Positions 22,865-32,518 are shown, counted from the first letter of the stretch. The stretch: 36,960 nt of DNA from Streptomyces milbemycinicus (GCF_002154605.1 NZ_MUNE01000003.1:1-36960); one strand, 5' to 3'. Program-made: numbers and translations. Notes: generated from the sequence alone by a model not told the origin.

Positions 22865-23587
22865 ATGTCCCCCCGCAGCGCTTCGGTCAATGAGGAGTTG
22901 CGCCGTCGGTCCCAGGAGCGCCTGCTCCAGGCGGCGGTCGAGCTGGTCGGCGAGCGCGGCTACGAGGCGACGACGCTCGCCGATATCGCCGACCGGGCGG
23001 GGGCCGCGCGCGGTCTGGTCTCCTACTACTTCCCCGGCAAGCGCCAGTTGCTGCAGACGGCCGTGCACCAGCTGATGCATCTGGAGCTGGCCAAGGGGCT
23101 CGAGCGCGAGCCCCTGCCGGACGGCGACGACGCGGGCCGGGAGTGGCTGGCGCGGGCGATCGACGCGATCCTGGGGCTCGCCGTGGAGCGTCCGCGGCTG
23201 ATGCGGACACATATGGCGGGCATTCTGACCGCCGAGGGGTTCATCAAATGCGCCGAGCAGCAGCGGCTGGCCGCGCTGCTCCGCGAGACGATGGTCCGGT
23301 ACGGATCGCCGGAGCCGGACGCCGACTACGTGCTCTTGCGCGCGCAGCTGATGGGCGCGGTGTTCGCGGTGTTGCTGCCAGGGGCCCCGGTGCCGGTCGA
23401 GCGGCTGCGGGCCGAGCTCTTCAACCGCTACAAGCTGGAGTGGGAGTTGGGCGTCCCGCCGGACACGCGGGCGGGCGATGAAACAAACGCCGGAACAAAC
23501 GGCGAAACGGGCAGCGAAACGGGTGGTGAAACGGGTGGTGACGCCCCGGACGGCCGGAAGCCGTCCGGGGCGGACGGTCAGCGGTAG
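22865..23587 (+). CDS. TetR family transcriptional regulator
   Basis: 240 aa. The N-terminal HTH is clear: RLLQAAVELVGERGYEATTLADIADRAG, then AARGLVSYYFPGKRQLLQTAV (residues about 18-68). The ligand domain follows. The last 35 residues form a low-complexity tail, GDETNAGTNGETGSETGGETGGD, built from repeated GAAAC-type units at lower GC than its neighbours. ATG at 22865 has GCAGGAG 9 nt upstream. The 3' end contains a hairpin and overlaps the convergent LVIVD gene by 10 bp. Target genes are unknown. Confidence 0.92.
   Translation: MSPRSASVNEELRRRSQERLLQAAVELVGERGYEATTLADIADRAGAARGLVSYYFPGKRQLLQTAVHQLMHLELAKGLEREPLPDGDDAGREWLARAIDAILGLAVERPRLMRTHMAGILTAEGFIKCAEQQRLAALLRETMVRYGSPEPDADYVLLRAQLMGAVFAVLLPGAPVPVERLRAELFNRYKLEWELGVPPDTRAGDETNAGTNGETGSETGGETGGDAPDGRKPSGADGQR
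23544..23570. terminator. Hairpin terminator inside the 3' end of tetR
   Basis: CCCCGGACGG and CCGTCCGGGG form a perfect 10-bp stem with a 7-nt loop. It lies within the tetR coding tail, just before the overlap with the convergent LVIVD gene, and can serve both. Confidence 0.7.
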
Positions 23588-25077
23588 TCGGGCTGCGTCT
23601 GCACGTTCAGCTCGCTCAGCCGCACCGACCGGGCGCCGTCGGTGCGCCGGTCGTCGATCTTCAGGACGTCGAAGCCCTTGGCGATGTCGTTCGAGTAGAT
23701 GTAGCCGTTGTAGTAGTACGCGGACCAGGAGCCTCCGCCCACCAGCGTGTCGGCGGAGATGGGGCCGCGCTCGAAGTAGCCGATCTCCTTCGGGTTCTTG
23801 GAGTCGGTGAACTCCCAGATGGACACGCCGCCCTGGTACCACGCCTGGACCATGATGTCGCGGCCCTTGACCGGGATCAGCGAGCCGTTGTGGGCGACGC
23901 AGTTCTCGGTGTTCGCCTGGTAGCGCGGGATCTTGTAGTAGTTCCGGAAGACCAGCTTGCGGTGGTCGCCCTTGCCGACGATGTCGTAGATGCCGTCGGC
24001 GCCGTGGTTGGGGCCGACCTCGGCGTTGCAGGTCGCGGCCCCGCCGCCGCCGAGCTCGTCGGTGAACACGACCTTGTTGCCGCGCTCGTTGAAGGTCGCC
24101 GAGTGCCAGAAGGCGAAGTTGACGTTGTCCTCGACCCGGTCGATGACCCGCGGCTTGGCGGGGTCTGCGATGTCCAGCAGGACGCCGTCACCCATGCAGG
24201 CGCCCGCCGCCAGCTTGAGCTTGGGGAAGCTGGTGATGTCGTGGCAGCCGGTCGTCTTGGACACACCCGGGTTGGTGGGCGCGCCCGGGTTGCCGCCGTC
24301 CGGGAAGAGCACCGGGAAGTCGACGACCGCCGACTTCTCGGGCGCGCGGCGCGGCACCTTGATGACGGAGATCCCGTCGTGCGGCGGCTGGCAGTCCGGG
24401 AAGGTGGCGTCCGGGGAGTACGAGGAGACGTAGATGTAGACGTTGTCCCGCTCGGGCACCAGGGTGTGGGTGTGCGAGCCGCAGGAGGTCTCGATGGCGG
24501 CGACGTACTTGGGCTCGGTCTTGTCGCTGATGTCGAAGACCTTCATGCCCTCCCAGGACGACTTCTCCGTGGCGGGCTGCGTGGTGCTGTTGCAGGAGTT
24601 GTCGCTGCGCGAGGAGTCCGTGGACAGGAAGAGCAGGTTCCCGGAGACGCTGATGTCGTTCTGCGAGCCCGGGCACAGCACCTGACTGACGGTCTTCGGC
24701 TGCTTCGGGTTGCTGATGTCGTAGATGACGAAGCCGTCGTAGTTGCCCGCGAAGGCGTACTTGCCCTGGAAGGCCAGGTCCGAATTGGTGCCTTTGAGGG
24801 CCTGCTTGGGGATGTTCGTCAGATGGCTGACGTTGTCGCTGTGGACGATCTCGTCCACACCCGGTATCTCGCCGTCCTTGATGGCCGCCTTGACCTCATC
24901 GGCCTGCCCGTTGGACACCCGTTCACTCTTCGGGGTGGCTCCGGGGTCGGGGGTCGCGGCCGCCGGGCTCACTGCGAACAGCGAGGCGAGCAGCCCGAAG
25001 GCGACTACGACGGTGCCGAGGTGTCGGGGGCGCATCGAGGGTCTATGGCGCATCTGGAGTCTGTGCCACGGCTTCAA
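23578..25077 (-). CDS. LVIVD repeat-containing secreted protein (beta-propeller)
   Basis: 499 aa. A signal peptide is evident: basic RHRPSMRPRHLG, hydrophobic TVVVAFGLLASLFAVS, and the cleavage site PAAATP. The mature protein carries repeated propeller units, for example DLAFQGKYAFAGNYDGFVIYDISNPKQPK, EGMKVFDISDKTEPKYVAA and DGVLLDIADPAKPRVIDRV. Several Cys pairs suggest disulfides outside the cell. TTG at 25077 is chosen because GGGAGG lies 7 nt upstream; ATGs at 25053 and 25035 are alternatives with no such site. It is divergent from the DUF305 lipoprotein gene, a pairing that suggests joint action at the cell surface. Confidence 0.88.
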   Translation of the reverse strand: MKPWHRLQMRHRPSMRPRHLGTVVVAFGLLASLFAVSPAAATPDPGATPKSERVSNGQADEVKAAIKDGEIPGVDEIVHSDNVSHLTNIPKQALKGTNSDLAFQGKYAFAGNYDGFVIYDISNPKQPKTVSQVLCPGSQNDISVSGNLLFLSTDSSRSDNSCNSTTQPATEKSSWEGMKVFDISDKTEPKYVAAIETSCGSHTHTLVPERDNVYIYVSSYSPDATFPDCQPPHDGISVIKVPRRAPEKSAVVDFPVLFPDGGNPGAPTNPGVSKTTGCHDITSFPKLKLAAGACMGDGVLLDIADPAKPRVIDRVEDNVNFAFWHSATFNERGNKVVFTDELGGGGAATCNAEVGPNHGADGIYDIVGKGDHRKLVFRNYYKIPRYQANTENCVAHNGSLIPVKGRDIMVQAWYQGGVSIWEFTDSKNPKEIGYFERGPISADTLVGGGSWSAYYYNGYIYSNDIAKGFDVLKIDDRRTDGARSVRLSELNVQTQPDYR

Positions 25078-25262
25078 CTGCGTCCTCCCTTTCTTCCCGT
25101 TCGGGATTGAACGATGTCTGGACGCGGGCCGTGGGCAGTATCGCTCGATCCATGTACACCTCAACAGTCGGCAATGAATATGTAACGAAGATTCCTTGCA
25201 TGGATCAGCCACTTACGTGCTAATACGGTCAGCACAGCTCGCAAAAGTCTCTGGAGGTCACG

Positions 25263-25967
25263 GTGTTGATCCGGCGTACGACCACGACCGCCCGTGCCGC
25301 ACGCGCCGCCGCGCTCGCGGTCACGGCGGTGGCCGCGGCCCTGGCGCTGGCCCTCACCGGCTGCGAGGCCGACAGCGGCACCAAGGCCGACGACCAGGCC
25401 AAGGACCCCGGGCCCTCGGTGATCGCGCCGGGCAAGCCCGGGGAGGCGGCCAAGAAACTGACGGCCGAAGAGGCGGCGAAGGCGAAGGACGACGACTCCC
25501 CCAACGCGGCCGATTTCAGCTACGTACGCATGATGATCCAGCACCACCGGCAGGCCCTGGTGATGACCGCCCTGGCCCCCGACCGGGCGAAGTCGTCGAA
25601 GATCAAACGGCTCGCCGAGCGCATCTCCGCCGGGCAGAAGCCGGAGATCGAGGCGATGAAGGGCTGGCTGAAGACGAACGGCGGGACGGCGGACCAGGGT
25701 GGCGGCACGACGGGCCACGAGGGCGGGCACGACCACGGCTCCATGCCCGGCATGGCCACCCAGAAGCAGTTGGATCAGCTGCGCGCCGCGGGCGGAGCCG
25801 ACTTCGACAAGCTCTTCCTCAAGCTGATGATCACCCATCACTCCGGCGCGATCTCCATGGCCACGGACGTCCTGGCGCAGGGCAACAACGTGAAGGTGGA
25901 GGAGATGGCGGACGATGTCATCGCGCAGCAGAGCGCCGAGATCCGGCGGATGCGGCAGCTCGGATAG
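25263..25967 (+). CDS. DUF305 domain lipoprotein with His/Met-rich linker
   Basis: 234 aa. The signal peptide ends in the lipobox LALTGC (Cys34), so it is lipid-anchored outside the membrane. The DUF305 ferritin-like helical bundle has paired histidines in MMIQHHRQALVM (94-95) and LMITHHSGAISMA (192-193). Between them lies the linker GHEGGHDHGSMPGM (His152, His156, His158 with Met), which looks like a copper-binding stretch. GTG at 25263 has GGAGG 5 nt upstream; a TAATAC hexamer at 25221-25226 may be its -10. Metal handling is inferred. Confidence 0.9.
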   Translation: MLIRRTTTTARAARAAALAVTAVAAALALALTGCEADSGTKADDQAKDPGPSVIAPGKPGEAAKKLTAEEAAKAKDDDSPNAADFSYVRMMIQHHRQALVMTALAPDRAKSSKIKRLAERISAGQKPEIEAMKGWLKTNGGTADQGGGTTGHEGGHDHGSMPGMATQKQLDQLRAAGGADFDKLFLKLMITHHSGAISMATDVLAQGNNVKVEEMADDVIAQQSAEIRRMRQLG

Positions 25968-26001
25968 CGCGCATCACGCGAATCACGGACAGCTCACGGC
26001 G

Positions 26002-26021
26002 GGCGCCCGGCTCCGGGCGCC
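26002..26021 (+). terminator. Hairpin after the DUF305 gene
   Basis: GGCGCCC-GGCTCC-GGGCGCC gives a 7-bp perfect stem with a 6-nt loop, 34 bp after the DUF305 stop. Confidence 0.55.
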
Positions 26022-26150
26022 TGCTTCCGCTCCGGAACGTCAGCCTCCGGCCTCGGCCGTCACCCGGGAGCCTGTTGTCCGGCGCGTAATGCCGGACCGG
26101 AGCCCCCATCGGGTGCGATGCTGGAGACATCCTGCGGAAGGAGCTCCGCC

Positions 26151-27497
<1,347 letters not shown>

Positions 27498-27506
27498 GCC
27501 CGGCCC

Positions 27507-27540
27507 CTTTCCGGAACACACAGCTTTCCGGAACACACAG
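27507..27540. repeat. 17-bp perfect tandem direct repeat upstream of the permease
   Basis: CTTTCCGGAACACACAG occurs twice with no gap. Each copy has the palindromic core TTCCGGAA, so two protein dimers could bind 17 bp apart. It is 106 bp upstream of the permease start. Confidence 0.75.
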
Positions 27541-27550
27541 CGGCAATGCC

Positions 27551-27562
27551 GTTGAAATCAAC
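27551..27562. promoter_or_regulatory. Palindrome GTTGA-AA-TCAAC upstream of the permease
   Basis: Five-base arms around AA. TTGAAA within it could be a -35 element with TTCTAT (27577-27582) as a -10 after a long 19-bp spacer. Weak, but within the permease leader. Confidence 0.35.
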
Positions 27563-27645
27563 AGACTGTTCAAGGCTTCTATCGTCGCGCCCAGTTGTCG
27601 TGCTACCCACTCCCCAGCATTCCCGTAGCCGCAGAAGGAGCCGTC

Positions 27646-29052
27646 ATGAAGCCCGCACGCCATCCCGTGGACGAGGTCCCGCCGCCCGGTCAGCTCGCCG
27701 CCTTCGGACTGCAGCATGTGCTCGCGATGTACGCGGGCGCGGTCGCCGTGCCGCTGATCGTCGGCGGCGCCATGAAGCTGCCGCCCGCGGATCTGGCGTA
27801 CCTCATCAACGCGGATCTGCTGCTGTGCGGGATAGCGACCGTGCTGCAGTGCGTCGGGCTGTGGCGGTTCGGCGTACGGCTGCCGATCATGCAGGGCTGT
27901 ACCTTCGCTGCGGTCACCCCGATGGTGCTGATCGGCACCGGGGGCGGCGGGCTGCCGGCGATCTACGGTTCGGTGCTCATCTCGGGGATCGCGATGATCC
28001 TGCTCGCGCCGGTCTTCGGGCGGCTGCTGCGCTTCTTCCCGCCGCTGGTGACCGGCACGGTGATCCTGGTCATCGGCCTGTCGCTGCTGCCGGTGGCGGG
28101 CAACTGGGCGGCGGGCGGCCAGGGTTCGGCGGACTTCGGGGCGCCGAAGAATCTGGGGCTGGCCGCCGGGGTGCTGATCACCGTGCTGGCCGTACAGCGC
28201 TTCGCGCCCGGCTTTCTGGGCCGGGTCGCGGTGCTGGTCGGCATCGTGGCCGGGACGGCGGCGGCCGTGCCGCTCGGCTTCACGGACTTCTCGGGGGTGG
28301 GCGACTCCGACTGGGTCGGCGTCTCCACGCCCTTCCACTTCGGCGCCCCGACCTTCGAAGCGGCGGCCGTGGCGTCGATGCTGGTGGTGGCGGTGGTGAG
28401 CATGACCGAGACGACCGGGGACTTCATCGCGGTGGGCGAGATGACCGGCCGTGACGTCGATGCCCGGCGGCTCGCGGACGGGCTGCGTGCGGACGGTGCG
28501 GCCACCCTGCTGGGCGGGGTCTTCAACACCTTTCCGTACACGGCCTTCGCCCAGAACGTCGGCCTGGTGGGGATGACGCGGGTGCACAGCCGGTGGGTGG
28601 TGGCCGCGGCGGGCGGGATTCTGGTGCTGCTGGGGCTGGAGCCCAAGCTGGGCGCGCTGGTCGCGGCGGTCCCGGCGCCGGTGCTTGGCGGGGCCGGTCT
28701 GGTGATGTTCGGGACGGTCGCGGCGAGCGGGCTGCGGACGCTGGCCGGGGTGGACTTCCGGGACAACCACAACCTCACGGTGGTCGCGGTGTCGGTCGCC
28801 GTCGGGCTGCTGCCGGTGGGCGTCCCGGGGGTCTATGAACAGTTCCCGCACTGGTTCCAGACGATCATGACCAGCGGGATCAGCGCGGGCTGCCTCACCG
28901 CCATCGCGCTCAACCTGCTCTTCAACCACCTGCCGACCGGGGCCGGTCGGGCGGCCTCAGCCCCCGCCGCCCGCCGAACCGCCGGAGCGCAGGTCCTGGC
29001 CGTCGGCGGCGAGCAGGACGCTGTCGAGCAGTCCGGGGAACAGCGCGTCTAG
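27646..29052 (+). CDS. NCS2 family purine/uracil permease
   Basis: 468 aa nucleobase:cation symporter with 12-14 membrane segments. Seen: the family motif GLQHVLAMYAGAVAVPLIVGGA, PIMQGCTFAAVTPMVLIG, SMTETTGDFIAVGEMTGRDVD (the Glu-rich substrate helix), FPYTAFAQNVGLVGMTRVHSR and VLGGAGLVMFGTVAASG. The pattern is nearer the xanthine/urate branch than the uracil branch, from memory. ATG at 27646 has GAAGGAG 6 nt upstream; the earlier in-frame start is not supported. The last 96 bp overlap the convergent ArsR gene and encode a hydrophilic tail. Confidence 0.92.
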   Translation: MKPARHPVDEVPPPGQLAAFGLQHVLAMYAGAVAVPLIVGGAMKLPPADLAYLINADLLLCGIATVLQCVGLWRFGVRLPIMQGCTFAAVTPMVLIGTGGGGLPAIYGSVLISGIAMILLAPVFGRLLRFFPPLVTGTVILVIGLSLLPVAGNWAAGGQGSADFGAPKNLGLAAGVLITVLAVQRFAPGFLGRVAVLVGIVAGTAAAVPLGFTDFSGVGDSDWVGVSTPFHFGAPTFEAAAVASMLVVAVVSMTETTGDFIAVGEMTGRDVDARRLADGLRADGAATLLGGVFNTFPYTAFAQNVGLVGMTRVHSRWVVAAAGGILVLLGLEPKLGALVAAVPAPVLGGAGLVMFGTVAASGLRTLAGVDFRDNHNLTVVAVSVAVGLLPVGVPGVYEQFPHWFQTIMTSGISAGCLTAIALNLLFNHLPTGAGRAASAPAARRTAGAQVLAVGGEQDAVEQSGEQRV

Positions 29053-29340
29053 GTCCTCGCGGCGCAGCGCGTTCATCTTGGCGGTGCCCCGGTAGATCTG
29101 GTTGATCACCCCGCACTCCCGCAGCACCCGGAAGTGGTGGGTGGTGGTGGACTTGCTCACCGGCAGCTCGATGTCGGAACAGGCCAGCTCGCGGGCCTCC
29201 CCCGCCAGGGTCCGCACCACCCGCAGCCGCATGGGGTCGGACAGCGCGTGCAGCACGTCTTCGAGGCGGATGGCGCCGCGCGCGGGGTGCTCCAGCGCAC
29301 GGCCGGTCGACGGTGGCGGGGCGGGGGTCTGCGGCTGCAC
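28957..29340 (-). CDS. ArsR family transcriptional regulator
   Basis: 127 aa winged-helix repressor. HTH seen in RLEDVLHALSDPMRLRVVRTLAG, then the recognition helix region VSKSTTTHHFRVLRECGVI and the wing YRGTAKMNALR. No CxC metal motif is seen, so it is unlikely to be a classic arsenite sensor; Cys54 (in ELACSDIELP) and Cys79 (RECGVI) could be redox-sensitive. GTG at 29340 has GAGGAG upstream. It is divergent from the OYE gene with a dyad between, implying control of that enzyme and of itself. Confidence 0.93.
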   Translation of the reverse strand: MQPQTPAPPPSTGRALEHPARGAIRLEDVLHALSDPMRLRVVRTLAGEARELACSDIELPVSKSTTTHHFRVLRECGVINQIYRGTAKMNALRREDLDALFPGLLDSVLLAADGQDLRSGGSAGGGG

Positions 29341-29372
29341 GGCTGCTCCTCGGTGCCTCGTGACGAGATTCT

Positions 29373-29429
29373 ATTGTACGAGACCCCTCGTAGTTTGACG
29401 TTCGGCGTACTACGAGGGTTATCGTACGA
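29373..29429. promoter_or_regulatory. Divergent promoter region with ArsR operator-like dyad
   Basis: CCCTCGTAG (29385-29393) and CTACGAGGG (29410-29418) form perfect 9-bp arms, and outer arms TTGTACGA (29375-29382) and TCGTACGA (29422-29429) extend the symmetry. For the OYE gene, TTGACG (29395-29400) and GTTATC (29418-29423) are 17 bp apart. For arsR, TACAAT (29378-29373) is a good -10. Both promoters are inside the dyad. Confidence 0.7.
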
Positions 29430-29465
29430 GGGATCCACTGGCGAAGACCTGAGACGGAGCCTGCC

Positions 29466-30563
29466 GTGAGCGTGCTGTTCGAGCCCTACACCCTGCGGTC
29501 GCTGACCATTCCCAACCGGATCTGGATGTCCCCCATGTGCCAGTACTCCGCCGAGGTCAGCGGCCCGGACGCGGGCGTGGCGGGCGACTGGCACTTCTCG
29601 CACTACACCTCGCGGGCCGTCGGCGGCACCGGTCTGATCCTGGTCGAGGCCACCGCCGTCAGCCCCGAGGGCCGGATCAGCCCCGCCGACCTGGGCCTGT
29701 GGAACGACACCCAGACGGAGGCCTTCCGCCGGATCACCGCCTTCCTCAAGGAGCGCGGCACCACGCCGGGCATCCAACTGGCCCACGCCGGGCGCAAGGC
29801 ATCGACCGACCGGCCGTGGCTGGGCGGCGGGCCCGTGGCCGAGGACGGGGGCGGCTGGCAGCCGCTCGGGCCCAGCCCGCTGCCGTTCGACGAGGGCCAC
29901 CCGGTGCCCGAGGAGCTGACGGTCGAGCAGATCCGGGAGATCGTGGACCAGTTCGCCGAGGCGGCGCGGCGCGCGCTGGCCGCCGGGTTCGAGGTGGCCG
30001 AGGTCCATGGCGCGCACGGCTATCTGATCGGCGAGTTCCTTTCGCCGTACAGCAACCGCCGCACCGACGAGTACGGCGGGTCCTTCGAGAACCGGACGCG
30101 CTTCGCGCTCGAGGTCGTGGACGCCGTACGCGCGGTGTGGCCGGACGAGCTGCCGCTGTTCTTCCGGATCTCGGCGACCGACTGGCTGACCGAGGACGAC
30201 TCCGACGAACGCCAGGGCTGGACCGCCGACGACACCGTGCGGTTCGCGCAGGAGCTCACCGCCCACGGTGTGGACCTGCTGGACGTCTCCACCGGCGGCA
30301 ACGCGGCGCGGGTGCGGATCCCGACCGGCCCGGGCTACCAGGTGCCGTTCGCCGCGCGCGTCCGGGCGGAGACCGGGCTTCCGGTCGCCGCGGTCGGCCT
30401 GATCACCGAGCCGGAGCAGGCCGAGAAGATCGTCGCGGGCGGCGAGGCGGACGCCGTGCTGCTCGGCCGCGAGTTGCTGCGCGACCCGTACTGGGCGCGG
30501 CACGCGGCGCGTGATCTTGGCGCGGTCGCCACGGTCCCGCCGCAGTACGGCCGGGCCGCCTGA
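29466..30563 (+). CDS. Old-yellow-enzyme family NADH:flavin oxidoreductase (YqjM-like)
   Basis: 365 aa FMN enzyme that reduces activated C=C bonds (enones, nitro compounds). YqjM-type features: IWMSPMCQYSA with Cys25 and Tyr27 near FMN, DWHFSHYTSRAVGGTGLILVEATAV, the His pair region EVHGAHGYLIGEFLSPYSNRR, TDEYGGSFENRTRFALEVV and the C-terminal GEADAVLLGRELLRDPYWARHAA. GTG at 29466 has GGAG upstream. Regulation by the divergent ArsR is likely and would fit induction by electrophiles. Confidence 0.94.
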   Translation: MSVLFEPYTLRSLTIPNRIWMSPMCQYSAEVSGPDAGVAGDWHFSHYTSRAVGGTGLILVEATAVSPEGRISPADLGLWNDTQTEAFRRITAFLKERGTTPGIQLAHAGRKASTDRPWLGGGPVAEDGGGWQPLGPSPLPFDEGHPVPEELTVEQIREIVDQFAEAARRALAAGFEVAEVHGAHGYLIGEFLSPYSNRRTDEYGGSFENRTRFALEVVDAVRAVWPDELPLFFRISATDWLTEDDSDERQGWTADDTVRFAQELTAHGVDLLDVSTGGNAARVRIPTGPGYQVPFAARVRAETGLPVAAVGLITEPEQAEKIVAGGEADAVLLGRELLRDPYWARHAARDLGAVATVPPQYGRAA

Positions 30564-30590
30564 GCTGGGGTGACGTGATGGAGCGGGCCG

Positions 30591-30614
30591 TTGTCAGTGG
30601 TGGGGTGCAGACTC
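30591..30614 (+). promoter_or_regulatory. Second promoter matching the PafBC / RecA-NDp consensus
   Basis: TTGTCAGTG (30591-30599), exactly 8 bases (GTGGGGTG), then CAGACT (30608-30613). The recalled consensus is tTGTCRgtg-N8-TAnnnT; the upstream half is a full match and the -10 differs in its first base. It lies about 50 bp before the BNR gene start at 30664, with ung further downstream in the same direction. Confidence 0.62.
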
Positions 30615-30663
30615 TGAGGTGCTGGCTGTGTGACGCCGGACACATCGCAAGGAGTGATGCGCC

Positions 30664-31749
30664 ATGGATGACGTCCTGCTCGCCATCGGCACCCGTAAGG
30701 GGCTGTTCCTCGGGCGCCGTGGGGGCGGGGGCTGGGACCTGACCGGTCCCCACTTCCCGATGCAGGCGGTGTACTCCGTCGGTATCGACACCCGCCGCGC
30801 CGCGCCCCGGCTGCTGGTCGGGGCGGACAGCTCGCACTGGGGGCCGTCGGTCTTCCGCTCCGACGACCTCGGGCGCACCTGGCACGAACCGCCCGCGCCC
30901 GCGGTGCGGTTCCCGGAGGGGACCGACACCTCGCTGGAGCGGGTGTGGCAGCTGCACCCGGCCGGGCCCGCCGCGCCCGATGTGGTGTACGCGGGCACCC
31001 AGCCGGGCGCCCTCTTCCGGTCCGAGGACGGCGGCGAGACCTTCGCGTTCGTACGGAGCCTGTGGGAGCACCCGCAGCGGCCGGAGTGGGGCGCGGGCTT
31101 CGGCGGGCAGGCGGTCCACACGGTCGTCACCGACCCTCGCGACGCCGATGTGGTGCTGGCGGCCGTGTCCTCGGGCGGGGTGTACCGGTCCGCGGACGGC
31201 GGGGCGAGCTGGGCCCCGTCCAACACCGGGCTGAAGGCGGAGTTCCTGCCCGATCCGTATCCGGAGTTCGGCCAGTGCGTGCACAAGATCGCGCCGGACG
31301 CGGTGGACCCCGACCGGCTGTATCTGCAGAACCACGGCGGGGTGTACCGCAGCGACGACGCCGGGGCGACCTGGTTGGACATCGGCAAAGGGCTGCCCGC
31401 CGACTTCGGATTCGCGGTCGCCGCCCACCCCCGGCGCGGCGGCGTGGCCTATGTGTTCCCGGTCAGCGACGGCTCGGACCGCTATCCGCCCGGCTATCGC
31501 TGCCGGGTCTTCCGCACCGAGGACGCCGGGGCGTCGTGGTCCGAGCTGTCCGCCGGGCTGCCGAAGGCCGACCACTACGGGGTGGTGCTGCGGGACGCGC
31601 TGCGCACGGACGACGCCGACCCGGCGGGCGTCTACTTCGGCAACCGCAACGGCGAGGTGTACGCGAGCGCGGACGACGGGGACAGCTGGCGGCTGGTCGC
31701 CGAGCACCTTCCGGACGTGCTGTGCGTACGGGCGGCGGCGGTGGGGTGA
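30664..31749 (+). CDS. BNR / WD40-like repeat protein (sialidase-fold, cytoplasmic)
   Basis: 361 aa beta-propeller. At least six Asp-box repeats (S-x-D-x-G-x-T-W type) are seen: FRSDDLGRTW, FRSEDGGETF, YRSADGGASW, YRSDDAGATW, FRTEDAGASW and YASADDGDSW. No signal peptide, so it is cytoplasmic; it is not a proven sialidase. ATG at 30664 has AAGGAG 9 nt upstream. The promoter resembles DNA-damage promoters. Ung follows in the same direction after 91 bp with its own -10. Function unknown. Confidence 0.9.
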   Translation: MDDVLLAIGTRKGLFLGRRGGGGWDLTGPHFPMQAVYSVGIDTRRAAPRLLVGADSSHWGPSVFRSDDLGRTWHEPPAPAVRFPEGTDTSLERVWQLHPAGPAAPDVVYAGTQPGALFRSEDGGETFAFVRSLWEHPQRPEWGAGFGGQAVHTVVTDPRDADVVLAAVSSGGVYRSADGGASWAPSNTGLKAEFLPDPYPEFGQCVHKIAPDAVDPDRLYLQNHGGVYRSDDAGATWLDIGKGLPADFGFAVAAHPRRGGVAYVFPVSDGSDRYPPGYRCRVFRTEDAGASWSELSAGLPKADHYGVVLRDALRTDDADPAGVYFGNRNGEVYASADDGDSWRLVAEHLPDVLCVRAAAVG

Positions 31750-31826
31750 GGCCCGGTGCACTGAGGTGAGGCGGAGGTGGCGGCTCGTGCCCGGATGAGG
31801 TGGCGCACGGCCACGCGCCGAACCAC

Positions 31827-31832
31827 TAGAGT
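31827..31832 (+). promoter_or_regulatory. Leaderless -10 element for ung
   Basis: TAGAGT ends 8 nt before the GTG at 31841, and no Shine-Dalgarno sequence is present. Confidence 0.5.
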
Positions 31833-31840
31833 GACGCGAC

Positions 31841-32518
31841 GTGGCTGCACGACCCTTGAACGAAATCGTAGAAGCAGGCTGGGCCAAGGCACTTGAGCCG
31901 GTCGAAGAACGTATCGCCGCGATGGGCGACTTCCTGCGGGCCGAGATAGCGGCAGGGCGCACTTATCTGCCGGCCGGACAGAATGTGCTGCGCGCCTTCC
32001 AGCAGCCCTTCGACGAGGTGCGCGTCCTGATCGTCGGTCAGGACCCCTATCCGACGCCCGGCCACGCCGTGGGGCTCAGCTTCTCCGTGGCCCCGGAGGT
32101 GCGCCCGCTGCCCGGCAGCCTGGAGAACATCTACCGCGAGCTGCACACCGACCTCGGCCTGCCCCGCCCGTCCAACGGCGATCTGACCCCGTGGACCGCG
32201 CAGGGCGTGCTGCTGCTCAACAAGGCGCTGACCACCGCGCCGCGCCGGCCCGCCGCGCACCGCGGCAAGGGCTGGGAGGAGGTCACCGAGCAGGCCATCC
32301 GGGCGCTGGCCGCGCGCGGCCGCCCCCTGGTGTCCATCCTGTGGGGCCGCGACGCCCGGAACGTGCGCCCGCTGCTCGGCAGCCTGCCCGCCATCGAATC
32401 CGCGCACCCCTCCCCCATGTCCGCCGACCGCGGCTTCTTCGGCTCACGTCCGTTCAGCCGGGCCAATGACCTTCTGGTACAGCAAGGGGCCCAGCCGGTG
32501 GACTGGCGCCTTCCCTGA
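31841..32518 (+). CDS. ung: Uracil-DNA glycosylase, family 1
   Basis: Removes uracil from DNA as the first step of base excision repair. 225 aa, standard length. Motif [17 protein letters not shown] (catalytic Asp68), LLLN (Asn127) for uracil recognition, and motif [19 protein letters not shown] (His189) for the leucine-loop region; here the usual HPSPLSA Leu is Met193. All catalytic residues are present. GTG at 31841 is consistent with a leaderless start. Confidence 0.97.
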   Translation: MAARPLNEIVEAGWAKALEPVEERIAAMGDFLRAEIAAGRTYLPAGQNVLRAFQQPFDEVRVLIVGQDPYPTPGHAVGLSFSVAPEVRPLPGSLENIYRELHTDLGLPRPSNGDLTPWTAQGVLLLNKALTTAPRRPAAHRGKGWEEVTEQAIRALAARGRPLVSILWGRDARNVRPLLGSLPAIESAHPSPMSADRGFFGSRPFSRANDLLVQQGAQPVDWRLP

